A DNA stretch of 64,000 bases from Zhengitettix transpicula (Eukaryota; Arthropoda; Insecta; Orthoptera; Tetrigidae), in NCBI GenBank assembly GCA_037074705.1, contig CM073590.1:208984746-209048745 (forward strand), in the 5' to 3' direction. The notes beneath the pieces are model-generated. The model did not search any database and was not told the origin of the DNA. It was given only the letters and a program-made list of their open reading frames with translations. Both the position numbers and the translations under genes were made by a program. Each line of letters begins with the position of its first letter. The first letter of the stretch is position 1. This document shows, one piece after another, positions 11,774 through 23,101 of the stretch.

Positions 11774-12887
11774 TGTAATGCCAATTAATTAGGCCATTAA
11801 TCTGAATTGTTTGATAAATCCATTATAGCGGTCTGATCGAACAAAGCGACAATGGAAAAGCGAGCTCACTTGCTTTGTCGAAAAGTCAAAAATGGCGTAT
11901 GCGCGCTAAAACTCGAGAGCACTAGGAGTCAGTTGGTGGCGGGACATTTCAGAGGACGGAACAAATAATACTAGAGCAGAGACTAGCCGTCGTTAATGTA
12001 TTATTAAACAAAGTTGTGAATTTAAGACAGAGTAAAATCAATCACGGAAGTATTACCTCGTAAATACCGCTAAGTAAAAGCAGTTTACGTACACAGCCAG
12101 CCAGGAAAGTCTAAGAGAGTTTTACGTCTATAGCCAGCCAGGAAAGGAAGTCAGTTTTTTTACGTCTACAGCCAGGAGCTAACGAAAAGTTAGTTCGCTC
12201 CGAAAGAATAAACAGTTAAAATAAATCGTCAAGGAGATACGTTGCAGGTTACGTCCAATATAGCAAAAGACTAATAAATCTACGAATCATAGGATTCCGG
12301 TAAGGCAAGCAGACGTCAGATAGCCGACATTCAGGAGGATCATCGGAGTTCCTGGGAGCCTATCAGTTTTGACTTCAATAGTGTAAAATCTGTGAGTCGA
12401 CATTTTAGAATCAGTGTATAATTTTGCAATAGTGTACTTCAGAAACCAAAAAGAATGCTGGTACCAGCTGGACACTACGTAAGTAACAAAACCAAAACTA
12501 ATGATTAATTAAAAACTTTATTTAAAGGATAAAGTCAAATTTCGTTCTCTTTTAATTGTCAATCAGAGTAATTTCTTTAATTTTAAATTTCTTTCTATTG
12601 AAATATTGTTTAGGTAAATTGTGAACTGTTTGTTAATAAGATTTTTAAATCAATTTGTTGAGTCCATTATCAAACCCAGTAGAGGCCATGAGAGAGAGAA
12701 AGATCTCAAGTTTTGTTGTAATTATCTTTATTGCCACAAAATAAAATAAATAAATATTATGTTTGTTAATTTTGATTATTACTTCTTTTAATTAACGGCT
12801 TGCATTTAATTATTACCTCAATGGCGCTTCACGTGAGGTAAATTCTTCAAATTAATTAATTAAAACGCCCAATATTTAATTATTACA
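11774..12887 (+). mobile_element. LTR-like repeat, copy 2 (complete, 1114 bp)
   Basis: Starts TGTAATGCCAATTAATTAGG and ends TTTAATTATTACA, so the outer six bases (TGTAAT/ATTACA) form the short inverted repeat typical of LTR ends. ATAT lies on both sides (11770-11773 and 12888-12891), consistent with a 4-bp target duplication. It has no protein-coding content and no second LTR within reach, so it reads as a solo LTR. Within it, 12060-12190 holds three imperfect tandem units around TTTACGTCTACAGCCAGCCA. Near the 3' end, ATTACC followed by ATGGCGCTTCACGTGAGG matches one of the modules reiterated in copy 3. Confidence 0.75.
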
Positions 12888-13288
12888 ATATATATAAATA
12901 TACCTTGGTTGAACGAATAAGGATGAACATATAAACACGTAAACTAATTCAAAATGACTGACCTTGATTAGTTTTTACGATTCTTCTATAGAATAGCAAG
13001 GAAAAAAGCGTTAAGGCCTTTGTAAGAACAAGGACTAACTTTTAAGTGTACAATAAAACTGTTCATGAAACTGAGTGGTATAAAAATTTTAAAGTAATTG
13101 TTTGTGAGTAAGAAGAACGGTGAAGAACCTGTGCGTCTACATCGAAATGAAATTTCATCGGTTCATAAAACGCACAAATTGTTATTTTTTAAAAATTGGA
13201 TTTCTTATCTTCCACTCGTATTCCAAACCCTCTCGGCGAACCTTGTCTCGATTTCGCGTTTGCCCGTCACATCAAAACAACTCAGATA
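12888..13288. other. Non-coding spacer
   Basis: AT-rich spacer between the LTR-like repeat and the Tc1 remnant. The overlapping short plus-strand frames at 13098-13401 run into the Tc1 sequence and are not genes. Confidence 0.5.
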
Positions 13289-14063
13289 TACAGCGAAGAG
13301 CCAAAACATTAATTAATAGCGTATTGGTCCACTTTTGGATAACAATACAGCAGCTATTCGGCGTGGTATTGATTCAACACGTCATTGATAGGTTCCTGTA
13401 GGTAATTGATAACAGATATGAACGCACAGTTCACGCAATTCCCTTAATGCACTGTGCGGCTCGGCGTCCCAGATGTGTTCCATCGCGTTGAGGTGAGGCG
13501 AATTGTATGGCCAATACATCAATGTAAGTTCAGTATGTGGCTCTCAGAACCTCCGTGACACGGACCGTTATTTATTCTGCTGAAAAATGCCATCGCCGTT
13601 ATTCAGGAAGACATCAAGCACGAGAGAATATTCCTCTTAGTGCAATGAAGGGATTCATCCGAAACACTCGTGTTTGCATCAGCATTGTACACTGAAGTCT
13701 ACCATGTGGCGCAGCCTTTTATGCTTTACAGAGCGGACCAGTTTCCGACTTTCTCGTTCTACGTTGAGTAGCGGACGTCTAAAAAGCTTTTTTTTTCTAC
13801 TCGTGGATCCTTCAATCACTTTCCATTGATGCTAACGACAGTAGCACGAAAATAGCCGACCAGCTTCGCTGTTTTCGAGATGCTAGTTTCCATGCGCCGG
13901 CCATAAAAATATGCCCTGTGTCTAAATCCCTCATATCTGTGGATTTTCCCATTTTCTGCATGTATCGTGGGCAGAATTATTCCTGATTCATCTCTTCTCC
14001 GCTTATATAATTTCCTTTCCTGCGGTGAGCTGTGATAATTATGTTTGGATATTTACTACGGTA
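13289..14063 (-). pseudogene. Internally deleted Tc1-family transposon
   Basis: The left end TACAGCGAAGAGCCAAAACA matches terminal repeats of a widespread insect Tc1-like family, whose ends carry GAGCCAAAACATTA. A decayed inverse of it (ATAATTATGTTTGGAT) closes the right side near 14063. Read on the minus strand, the first part (from about 13950) resembles the transposase N-terminus, with an M-G-K-S-T-D start and the paired helix-turn-helix region. The last part (13600 down to 13330) resembles the C-terminal catalytic part, including GDGIFQQ, ELTLMYWP and NAMEHIWDA. Between them roughly half a kilobase is missing, removing the first catalytic Asp, and several stops and shifts interrupt the rest. 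It cannot encode transposase. Confidence 0.75.
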
Positions 14064-14280
14064 TATATAACTTACTTTCCATTTATTATACTAGTCAAGA
14101 GAAAAAAAATTGATCCAAATTATGTACACATTTTGGAACTAATTTCTGTGGGAGTATCAAATAATCCGAATGCAGTTAAACTCAATTTTATTTATTACAC
14201 CCCAGGCGTGACACCACACAGAAAATGATTTTTCCCTTATATGCGTAGCCTGTCTACACCTTTTTCTTCTTCCTCCTTAA

Positions 14281-14532
14281 CTGGTCGTGGCATGGAGAAG
14301 GACATTCTGCGTCCTCACAGCAAACCCCACTCCCGCCATCGAAAGGGCGTGGGACAAGTATCAAATACCCGACCTTCTTGATGCAGGTTTCTTTACGGGT
14401 TTCCTTGCATATTTTTAGGTGAATTACCGGCTGGAATCCTTAAAACTACAGCCCTGAGGCCTTATTTACCCTTAGCTACCTTGCTCTACATTTCCACATC
14501 CCCCCTTTCAGTCCCTTTCCTATGCCATAAGT
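14281..14532 (+). mobile_element. Retroposon family, copy B (truncated)
   Basis: Reverse complement of the middle of the copy at 42428-42952. Landmarks are CTGGTCGTGGCATGGAGAAG, CTCCCGCCATCGAAAGGGCG, TGATGCAGGTTTC and CATCCCCCCTTT. Both the poly(A)-proximal end and the palindromic end are missing, so only about 250 of 520 bases remain. Confidence 0.75.
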
Positions 14533-17500
14533 TTATTATATTATATTATGCCTATACAGAACCTACGTACACACAAACACGATGATGAAGCATTATAAAA
14601 TTTAATGCTACCACTCAGTTGTGGACACTTGGCGAACTTCCTGATTTAATTTTATACAATCATTTCAAGGACATTTAAATTTTCAGATACGTTTCAGAAC
14701 TTGTTTTATAAATCGCTTTCAGTTAAAATATTCGTACGAATTATAATCGGTTGGCAACTTTTCACACGAAAGTTGGCTAATTACAGTTCACAATTAGGAC
14801 GTTTCATATGTAAAAAAAATCGTGAACGTCTTTAAGAAAAGTCATGATAAGAATCAGAGCATGTGTAAGGAACAGTTTTCCGCAACGAGAGCGTTCATCT
14901 TGCATACAGAGTCGTCTCCGCGTTACGAGCGAGATTTCCTCGTCTTCTTCGGAAATTACATATCTTTCTTAGCAAAATGTCAAGAGTTTTAACCCGTCAG
15001 AGGAGAGACTACTAAGAGTGCGCGACCTTGTACGTACTGCTTCCTTGCTGATTTAGGCCCTGTCTGCAAATATTTAACTCCGAAAGTTGCAAGTAACCGA
15101 GCATTTCTCAACAAACTTGAGATATTTGGATCAGGCCTAACTCTGCGAATAGTTTGCGTTTCCCAGGCCAGCAGAACCAGTAAACAGGAGTCGAGAACCT
15201 GAGGCAACCTTATACCATTCAAAAACATAGTTTTAATGTACAAATTTAATAGTAACAAAGGCCAACTGGGTAGAATAATAACAACTTACTGAATTAATGC
15301 AGTTGTGAAGAAATATAAACGTTTAACTAAGAGAAACGTGTTTCCAAATTTATGAATTTACACGTAAAATAAATATTTAACACGTTTTCTGACATTTACC
15401 GAATTACAATATTTATATCAATTCTTACATATTCTGTTATATGGGGTATGAATGACATTCGTATGAACTTATAAACAGTAAGTGGTCGTAAGTTTTGTAA
15501 GTGATGTTCTGATTCACCTCAAGCAACCATTTTTACGCAAATAAGTATGTAAAATAATTATGAAATAAAAAATTTACGTCTGATTGAAAATAATGAATAA
15601 GAAATATAGCCAATTCAGACGAAAAAGTGATAATATAAATACCATATAACGTTTCTGCGATACTTGCTCCTTTCGTCAGGTGCGAAGAAGAGCCTAGAGC
15701 GACACAACTGCACTTGTTAGTTGACAAAACTCAAAAGCTTTTTTACTCTTCGAAAACTAAGCAGAATTTCACACAGTTTAAAATAATAAATAATATAAAG
15801 GTTCTTAAAATGGTTAAAAAAAAATTTTCCTCAATTTATTTATATGAACAAATATGCATCAGCTTATTAATATAATTATGTATGGTAAAATCTTCAAAAG
15901 ATAAAGCACTTCTATAAAACAATTCCGAAATCCAGAATGAGATTGTAGCGACCCTCACGGTCATAGTTTTGTAGGAAATTCGTTCTAATATGAATTTTAT
16001 ACAGGTAAATTCACATCTGAAGTCAAAATAAAAATATTCAAATACAACGCAATATATTTTAAATTCCCTAATTGTTCTAGTACGTAAAATAATTAAAAAT
16101 TAATATTTTGTGAATCATTAGCGATTTAGTTTCAACGTTTACAAATAAATACTATTTAATTTAGAAATAATCAAGACCGGTATTATTATTAAAATAGATA
16201 TTTCTCTTCTCCACAGAACAGAAAACGGCGTTTGATTTATTTAATTGTATATAAATAACTATTGTCTTAAGATTCGTTTCTGAGAACGTGTAATGAAAAT
16301 GTTTGAGCTGGGTAGTATAAAAATATTTATTTCGACTGTTATATTTGTCCACATCTGTGAATCTATATATTAAATTAAAATAGCATATTTTCCATATTTT
16401 CTACAATGTGTTCATGTGTACTGAAGTCTGCGAATCAGATTATGTGAATTTGGCAAAACAGTGATTTCAGTTTGAATCTTTAGAAGGCATAAGACGACCT
16501 CAGAGGTGCCACATAGTGAACTTTTTAAGAAGAAAGTATTTAATTTTTTGTTTCATGGGCTTAGTATGTCTTTCCTTAAAATATATTTTTTAACAATTAT
16601 GTATATCAATAAACTAATGATAAAATAAGTAATCAGCATTCGCATCATACATAATGCCTGTTACACGAATACCTGGATATACGAGAGGCGAAGTAAATGT
16701 GAGCTATATTTAATAATTCATATCAAGCTGAACAAATCTGGAATAAATAAACGTCGGGTGGAGGACACGTCTCTCCGCAAGACTTCGTTCATAATTGGCG
16801 GCGCTTGTAATGTGAAGGCTAACAACGTCTTTAAACAAATTTCTTCCCGCCTATATTACATTTATCAGAAATGAAATTGAGGAAGGCGGCTTGTTTTTGG
16901 ATACTTGTTTTTCGAGAAATCGAGTTAAAAATATCTAGGGAACAGGGAAAATATTAATTCTCCTTCTAATCCAAGGAGAAAGATTGATTTATGTAGGTTG
17001 ATAAATCTATATTATTTTTATACCCCCAGCACTAAAGTAACTAAATATTCAGCTGCATTGGAGATGTCAGAACATCATGACATGATAAGTTTGATACTGA
17101 ATAAAAACGCCGATAATTGTTTGGTCCCTAGTGAGACTTTGACTCTGTGTTAAGAACACACAATGTGAACATAAGTGACGTTGCTATATCTTCTTAATTC
17201 GTTTAACATTTGGTCAATTTTTATTCATTTACCTTCAATTTCGTTTTAAGTATAATAATCTCAAATTACACTATGAAATATATTCATATTAAATTAATTC
17301 GGTTATGGAAATAGGATTGACTACAGGCGTACAAAATACTCTCGGGAAATTTAATTTTATAAAATTGTTTTGCAGATTTACTGATCGGTATTGCAATACG
17401 TCGGCTTTCAGTTTACGCGTGCCAGGACAAATTTGGATAAAACTCGTCTCATGTTGTCCTTGTGTCATTTGAAGTAAACATACATTTCGATGAATCATCT

Positions 17501-17705
17501 TCGGGAACGTGCAGAAAATGTCAAGTCAGACATTCTTTGCTGGAATGTTGTTTGTTCATTTAACATGTAGAAATTCATCATATCAACAATACAGAATTGA
17601 CTGCCTTGATGGGACAAATTTTTAACAAAATGTTTTTTTGACTTCTTTAATTTCTACCACAGAGGCGAAAATGAAAAAAATTTAATACAGTATATAAACC
17701 AGACC
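14533..17705. other. AT-rich non-coding stretch
   Basis: No gene recognised. Positions 15565-15690 include a dispersed repeat (listed separately). The remaining short frames, such as the minus frame at 14989-15258, show no recognisable domain. Confidence 0.5.
15565..15690 (-). repeat. Dispersed repeat with GAAACGTT motif, shared with 52240-52310
   Basis: About 70 bases (15572-15642) are collinear with 52240-52310, sharing GTCTGATTGAAAA, AATGAATAAGAAA and TAGCCAATTCAG. Read on the minus strand, the piece continues upstream into an ACCTGACGAAAGG...GAAACGTT block. A similar ACCTGATG...GAAACGTC block occurs at 33007-33048. Such blocks are frequent next to Penelope-like or LINE elements in insects, but family membership here is inference. 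Confidence 0.5.
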
Positions 17706-18450
17706 TTAAATTTCCAAATATCAGAGATGCGAACGCATTCTTCCATAGACATTATTCCCAATTATAAACCTGATCCAGTACAAAATAAAACAGTTACTAC
17801 CCGAAGAATGGAAGTACAAATTTACCAAACTGTGTGTGAATACCCTGGATATAAGCAAACATATACCGACGGGTCCAAAAACGACATGGGAACTGGAAAT
17901 CCTACTCATCATCCACCACAGCACTCAACCCAATTTCCTCCATCAACACGGAAGAAATCTACGTCATCCTTATGGCTACGGAACATATTGATTCATTCAA
18001 CATCAACAAAAAACCATATAATTCTCACCGATTCACTGACTGCTATTCAAGAAATCACTTAAAATGATACATCATCAGAATTACCAATGTTAATCCAAGA
18101 AATCTACCACAAAACTGGCATAACAGTCATCGTAGTATAGATTACATCTCATCCAGGTATCCGCGGGAACAATATTTCAGACCTGAAGGTCAAGCTTGCC
18201 ACACAACTATCCACAAAGCTAGCCCCAAGATCAACAATATAAAGATGTCTGGAAAAGTGTGCAAAGTAAACTCCAACATCAGTGGAACAACAAATGGAGA
18301 GAAGTTAGAGATGGAAATATTCACCAAAAAATCAAGGAATTTCAGGCAATATAAATTAATGATAATAATTAATGTAAACTAAATAAATCTAACAAGTAGT
18401 TCCTAATGGCCTTGAAGTTTATGCGAATCAAATTAAAATAAATTAAACAA
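17706..18450 (+). pseudogene. LINE fragment: RNase H domain and 3' UTR
   Basis: The plus strand encodes a broken RNase H domain of a Jockey/I-type non-LTR retrotransposon. YTDGSKNDMGTG carries the first catalytic Asp (around 17865). The Glu-bearing helix survives in a shifted frame as TEEIYVIL (about 17945-17970). ILTDSLTAIQEI follows after a compensating shift (18020-18060) and carries the next Asp. After a stop, SHPGIRGNNISD (18150-18185) covers the last block. At least two frameshifts and three stops occur. Downstream (18360-18450) an untranslated AT-rich tail ends in an A-rich run, as expected at a LINE 3' end. The reverse transcriptase and endonuclease are absent: a 5'-truncated insertion. 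Confidence 0.75.
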
Positions 18451-18632
18451 AAATACAGCATACTCTTGATTTTATTATTACATGTCTGCGCAATATGTTA
18501 AATAATTTCATGGTAAAAGTTGATGATTTTAATAAGTTTAAGTAGTTTAGGAAATAATAAGTTTCAGTGACTGGCAGCAGAGCGGAAAATCGGAAAACCG
18601 TACCAGGAGAGCGGTGATCCTGCACCAGCCTT

Positions 18633-18678
18633 GGTTTTAGATTTAGACTTATATATATATATGTCTAAATCTAAAACC
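18633..18678. repeat. Perfect 16-bp inverted repeat around an (AT)n loop
   Basis: GGTTTTAGATTTAGAC (18633-18648) and its exact reverse complement (18663-18678) enclose a 14-base loop that is almost purely AT. A further AT run (18679-18700) leads directly into the LTR-like repeat. It could be a small foldback element or the result of microsatellite-mediated inversion. Confidence 0.7.
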
Positions 18679-18700
18679 ATATATATATATATATATATAT

Positions 18701-19880
18701 TGTAATGCCAATTAATTAGGCCATTAATTGTTTGGACATAAAATTTGAATTGTTTGAGAAATCCATTATAGCGGTCAGATCTAACAAAGCGACAATGGAA
18801 AAGCGAAATCACTTGCTTTGTCGAAAAGTAAAAAATGGCGTATGCGCGCTCAAACTCGGGAGCACTAAGAGTTCAGTTCGCGGAAAAACATCGTGAGGTA
18901 CAGAAGAAGTAATATAACTGTTAGTTGGCGGAATATTACAGAGGGCGGAACAAATAATACTAGAGCAGAGACTAGCCGTCGTTAATGTATTATTAAACAA
19001 AGTTGTGAATTTAAAACAAAGTAAAAACATTCACGGAAGTATTACATCGTAAATATCGCTAAGTAAAAGCAGTTTACGTCTACAGCCAGCCGGAATAGTA
19101 AAATTGCAGTTTAAGTCCAAAGCGGTGAAAGACTAACAAATCTACGAATCATAGGATTTCGATAAGGCAAGCAGACATCTGATAGCTGACAAAAAGGAGG
19201 ATCATCCGAGTTCCTGGGAGCCTATCAGTTTTGACTTCCATCTGTGAGTCGACATTTTAGAATCAGTGTATAATTTTGCTATAGTGTACTTCCGAAACCA
19301 AAAGAATGCTGGTACCAGCTGGACAGATGTAAGTAACAAAACCAAAACTAATGATTAATTGTAAACGTAATTAAAGGATAGAGTCAGATTTCGTTCTCTA
19401 TTAATTGTCAATCAAAGTTAATTTATTTTCTTTTTAATTTCTTTCTATCGACATATGGTTTAGGTAAATGTGAACTGTTTGTTAATAAGATTTTAAAATC
19501 AATTTGTTGTGTCCATTATCAAACCCAGTCAAGGCCCTGAGAGAGAGAAAGATCTCAAATTTTGTGTTTGTAATCATCTTTTGATGCCACAAAATAAATA
19601 AATATCTTGGTTGTTAATTTCGATCTTTTCATTTAATAAAAAGCCTTCCATTTGATTATTACATTTTGGCGCTTCACGTGAGGTAAATTCATTAAATTCT
19701 TTTAATAAAAAAATTAATTAAAACGACCTATTAGTTGTTCATTACATTATTGGCTTCCACAACGCGGGGCAAATAAATAAAGATTCCATTTTTAATTATT
19801 ACATTTTGGCTACCACAACGTGGGGCTCGAATTATTCAAAAATCATATTTAATTAAAATGTATAATTGTTGTTTATTACA
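18701..19880 (+). mobile_element. LTR-like repeat, copy 3 (complete, 1180 bp)
   Basis: Starts TGTAATGCCAATTAATTAGG and ends GTTTATTACA. Both sides are (AT)n, so an ATAT duplication is compatible but its length is not measurable. The body is collinear with copy 2 (ATTATAGCGGTC, ATGGCGTATGCGCGCTCAAA, GACTAGCCGTCGTTAATGTA, GAATGCTGGTACCAGCTGGA). It has no coding capacity and reads as a solo LTR. It differs from copy 2 in its 3' part, where an ATTACA plus GGC...CACAACG-GGGC module is reiterated (19668-19880, listed separately). Identity to copy 2 looks high enough for fairly recent common ancestry. Confidence 0.8.
19668..19880 (+). repeat. Reiterated LTR-end/primer-site-like modules
   Basis: ATTACA occurs at 19668, 19741, 19798 and 19875. 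The first three are each followed at once by a T-rich GGC block: TTTTGGCGCTTCACGTGAGG, then TTATTGGCTTCCACAACGCG, then TTTTGGCTACCACAACGTGG (the latter two continuing GGGC). Spacings are 73, 57 and 77 bases. A sequence starting with TGG just 3' of an LTR end is the usual position of a tRNA primer-binding site, so each module looks like an LTR terminus plus primer site. Confidence 0.65.
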
Positions 19881-21042
19881 ATATATATATATATATATTT
19901 ATATATTAAATTTTATATAAGAGACCGCAAGCTATAAATATGGGAAATTTCACCGGACTTTGAATCTGAATCTTAGAAAGGCTGCTATTGTCCAGAGAGC
20001 GAAGTGAGCTGACGAAACAGAAGACAAATGTCTTTGGTCAAAAGACAGGTTTCTCTCTGAGAACAGTACCGCTGGAGAGAGAGAGAGACAGGAATTTACA
20101 GCCTAGAAATTTTTCTTGAGGAGTGTGAGGTGAAACATTACACCCTTATACAGAAGGTTAACTCTTTAGCCTCAGATTTAAGAAACTCCACCCGGAGCCG
20201 AAAAAAGGTGTCGGAAAACATCTCAAACGTCCCTAGTAAATACTTTAATTCATTTGGGTTTCGTTTTTAATACCAAAATACAGATTTCAAAACTCTCACG
20301 TAAGAGTATTTTCCTCTCCTTGAGTAAACAACATAGGAAAAGACTCAAAGTTACGCCCGAATATATATAATTTTCCCTCTGACAATCTTAGTCTCTCTAA
20401 AATTTGGTCTGCTACCTTACAGATTTTTTTAATTTTCTATCCGTTATTTAGTTAAATGGTTACCATTTTTTGTTAATATTAAACGCTTATTACAATAAAA
20501 GTAATGTGTAAATACGACAGGAGTTAAGCTCCTTTCTAACAACCGCGATACTCCTGAAGTTTCTTGGTCTTGTAAACAGTGATCTTGCTGAAAGTATGAC
20601 ATCAATATGGGCGGTCACTATACAGTGTAATAATTCGATGACGAGATTGCAGGGGTGTTTTTGTGCACAGGTAAATTTAATGAATCGGTAACGAAGCTTG
20701 ACTTTCTTTATTAATTCAATTATGAAGCTTTTGCTCGATGAAAAACGAGAGAATAGTTCCGAGTGAGAGATACAAATGAAGACTCGGATCGCATCTAAGA
20801 GAAAGCGTATGTAATATGGAAGTAGAATTAGTTCTCAGTGTAACTACTGCTAACAACTCTGTTAATTCTAAGTTTAATTTTGTTTGATGGTTCCGCTACT
20901 CCTCTATTGAGAATACTGGTCATAACACCAATAAAAAATATACAAGGGATATTTATTTAGCTTTCAAAATAGGATTATAAGAAAAGACCAAAAAATAATT
21001 TCGTAATCGAAATTTGCAAATGTTAAAATTTTATGTATATAT
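19881..21042. other. Non-coding stretch
   Basis: Opens with an (AT)n tract (19881-19898). The stretch 19920-20420 is moderately purine-rich with a (GA)n run near 20077-20090. It might be internal sequence of an LTR element, but no gag or pol similarity is visible. Confidence 0.45.
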
Positions 21043-21938
21043 TGTGGAGATTACCGACAAGTAATGTAAGTTTTATTTAATAATTTTCCTTTAATATTAT
21101 TGTGGGCGTAATTATTGAGGCCAGAGTATTGTTTGCCCAAGAATGCAGAGACTACGCGATTATTGTCGGAAAAGCGTATGTAAGACGTTCAGAGCTTTGG
21201 CGGAAACATTCAGAGTGGTTTTGGAGCCTGACCGGAGTGGTCATGCTGAAAGTGTGTGCTGGTCATGTGATACGAGTCTGCTTGGGAGTGCAAACGATAT
21301 GCTTTGAAGCTTGTCTTAGGAATTTAACCAATCTAATTAAATATGACGACGTAAAGTTCATGAACAGTTGTTAGAGAGTCGCCGAAATTTTTGTGAAGTG
21401 AAACAATATAGCAATCAGTGTTACGGCCTGTTAATTAAATATATTCTTTGAAAATAAAATAACTGTAGAGTGCACAATACGGTACCAGAGCAACTCTAAA
21501 TAAAATGGTATGTAGGAAAATTATTTTTTTAAACCGTTATGTAAATATAATTTACCGTCAGATTTCTCTAGTTTTTCGTTAGATTCTTTTATACAATTTT
21601 TTTATTGTAAATTTAATTTGTATTTTCTTTTGTAAATTTTGGTGCTAATTGCAAATCAATAATCAATATAGTCAAAATAATTTATTAGAGGTCTTGTAAA
21701 TGGCCCTGAAGTTTTGAGTCTCATTAAAGCTGAGACAATTTATTAAAAACATAAATATGTACGAAATGTAAAGTAAATCGAAATTGTAACAAATAAACTT
21801 TTGTTATCTCTTTAAAATTTATTTTGCTTAAATTCAAGGTAAAATCCTGTCAATTTTCTTCCTTTTTTTAAGTTCGAATACCACATAATTTGGCCACAAC
21901 GTGTTGGTTTTATTTTACTTTGTTTAATTTTGAATATT

Positions 21939-21942
<4 letters not shown>
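21043..21942 (+). mobile_element. Diverged LTR-like repeat, relative of copies 1-4 (900 bp)
   Basis: Starts TGTGGAGATTACC and ends TTGAATATTACA. ATAT flanks it on the left (21039-21042) and a long (AT)n tract follows on the right. Sparse but ordered matches to copies 2 and 3 include GGTACCAG, GTCAGATTTC, GGCCCTGA and, close to the 3' end, TTTGGCCACAACGTG, which corresponds to the primer-site-like module. A frame at 21102-21374 has no known domain. I read it as an LTR of a related family; the weakest evidence is the low overall similarity. Confidence 0.5.

Positions 21943-21977
<35 letters not shown>
21943..21977. repeat. (AT)n microsatellite
   Basis: About 17 AT units immediately 3' of the LTR-like repeat. 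It either served as the insertion target or expanded from the duplicated ATAT. Confidence 0.9.
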
Positions 21978-21980
<3 letters not shown>

Positions 21981-22012
21981 TAAATATAAAATATGAAATA
22001 AAGTAATCAGTA

Positions 22013-22456
22013 TATAAGAGGTGTAACAAAACTCTACTGCAAAATTTAAGGAACGGATTCTTCATACTGAGAGAAGAAAAATCGTTAATTACAACATGGG
22101 TCCGGACATGCATAATTAAAAAGTTATCCGAACTTTCGCATCTGATCGGTTTGTGTGAAGTTCAACTTACTAGTTGGAGCGCTCTGTTCATATATCAAAT
22201 GAAATGATACCTCCTCTTGACTGAATAGAGGCAGCTGCTCTTCTTTGCATTGAGATTCGAACACCATCAAAAATACATGGTGTGGTGCATTTTTGTCTAG
22301 AAAGCATGGCTTGTCGTTATGCACTAACATTCTTAAAGGTTCATATAACTCGGTAATTAAACATTTCCTTACCCATGTTGTAATACAATTTTTTCTTCTC
22401 TCAATATGAGGAATACATTACTGAACATTTGACGTTCAGTCTTGTTGCCCTGTATA
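22013..22456. mobile_element. Foldback MITE, ~444 bp
   Basis: The left arm (22013-22140) and right arm (22335-22456) are imperfect reverse complements. The outer 85 bases or so correspond closely, for example CATACTGAGAGAAGAAAAAT against the complement of the right-arm CTTCTCTCAATATGAG, and ACAACATGGGT on both sides. The ends are related to TATACAGGGCAACAAGACT. The centre encodes nothing recognisable. The minus frame at 22124-22330 is an internal coincidence. Similar ACAGGG-ended elements are common in insect genomes; the transposase superfamily cannot be decided here. Confidence 0.75.
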
Positions 22457-22681
22457 TGAAAAAAAAATTATGAAAATTACATGCTGCAACCGAAGTGTGT
22501 TCCTGAGTTATTCATAACATATGTTTACCATTTTTAATCCTTATGAAATTTTAGTCAATAAATCTCTTGATATTATTAATAGAAACTGTCCCGATTTAGT
22601 AACCAACCAACAAACTTTGGGTAAAATTTTTTTGTATTTATCTTCCTTAAATTGTGTCTGTTTAGTTAAATAATTCAAATA

Positions 22682-22800
22682 AATAACGATCAGCCAATTT
22701 TAATCCAGAAAATAAAATTAATTAATTAAATTAACAACGTTTCATCGCTTATTTTGTGATCTCATCATTAAATTGGCTGATGTTCATTTATTTATTATTT
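22682..22800. repeat. Short inverted repeat pair
   Basis: ATAAATAACGATCAGCCAAT (near 22682) and a near reverse complement ending near 22795 (ATTGGCTGATGTTCATTTAT) flank about 75 bases of AT-rich DNA. It may be another small foldback element or a pair of repeat ends. Confidence 0.5.
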
Positions 22801-22880
22801 TTCTCAACAGTATATATTTATATATATATATATAATTATTGAGCAATTTAAAATTTCTTGTAATTTATACACATAATAAT

Positions 22881-23101
22881 GCCGACCTGCTGCGATGTAG
22901 CGGTTTGCATGATCGCCTGGTAACACTAAGGTCCCTGTTTCGAATCCCGGCATGATGTTTGAGCTTAACTGGGGCTAAGTCTGCAAGAGAATCGCTACGC
23001 GGACTATGTAACACGCCTAATTCCAGAATGTGTCATGGAAGATGACAGTGTGGCAGGCATCCTAGTTAGGCCAAGGGCCGTATAGCCAATGATAATAATA
23101 A
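22881..23101 (+). mobile_element. tRNA-derived SINE (~220 bp)
   Basis: An internal RNA polymerase III promoter is recognisable. An A-box-like TAGCGGTTTGC starts at 22898 and a B box GTTTCGAATCC lies at 22937-22947 (consensus GGTTCGANTCC), about 38 bases apart as in tRNA genes. A non-tRNA body of about 140 bases follows, and the element ends in an AATAATAATAA tail. The cloverleaf is degraded and the 3' body shows this is not a functional tRNA. The partner LINE is not in the window. Confidence 0.8.

Noticed and set aside
22881..22955. tRNA gene
   Set aside because: Imperfect A and B boxes, and a 140-base non-tRNA body with an AATAATAATAA tail identify it as a SINE.
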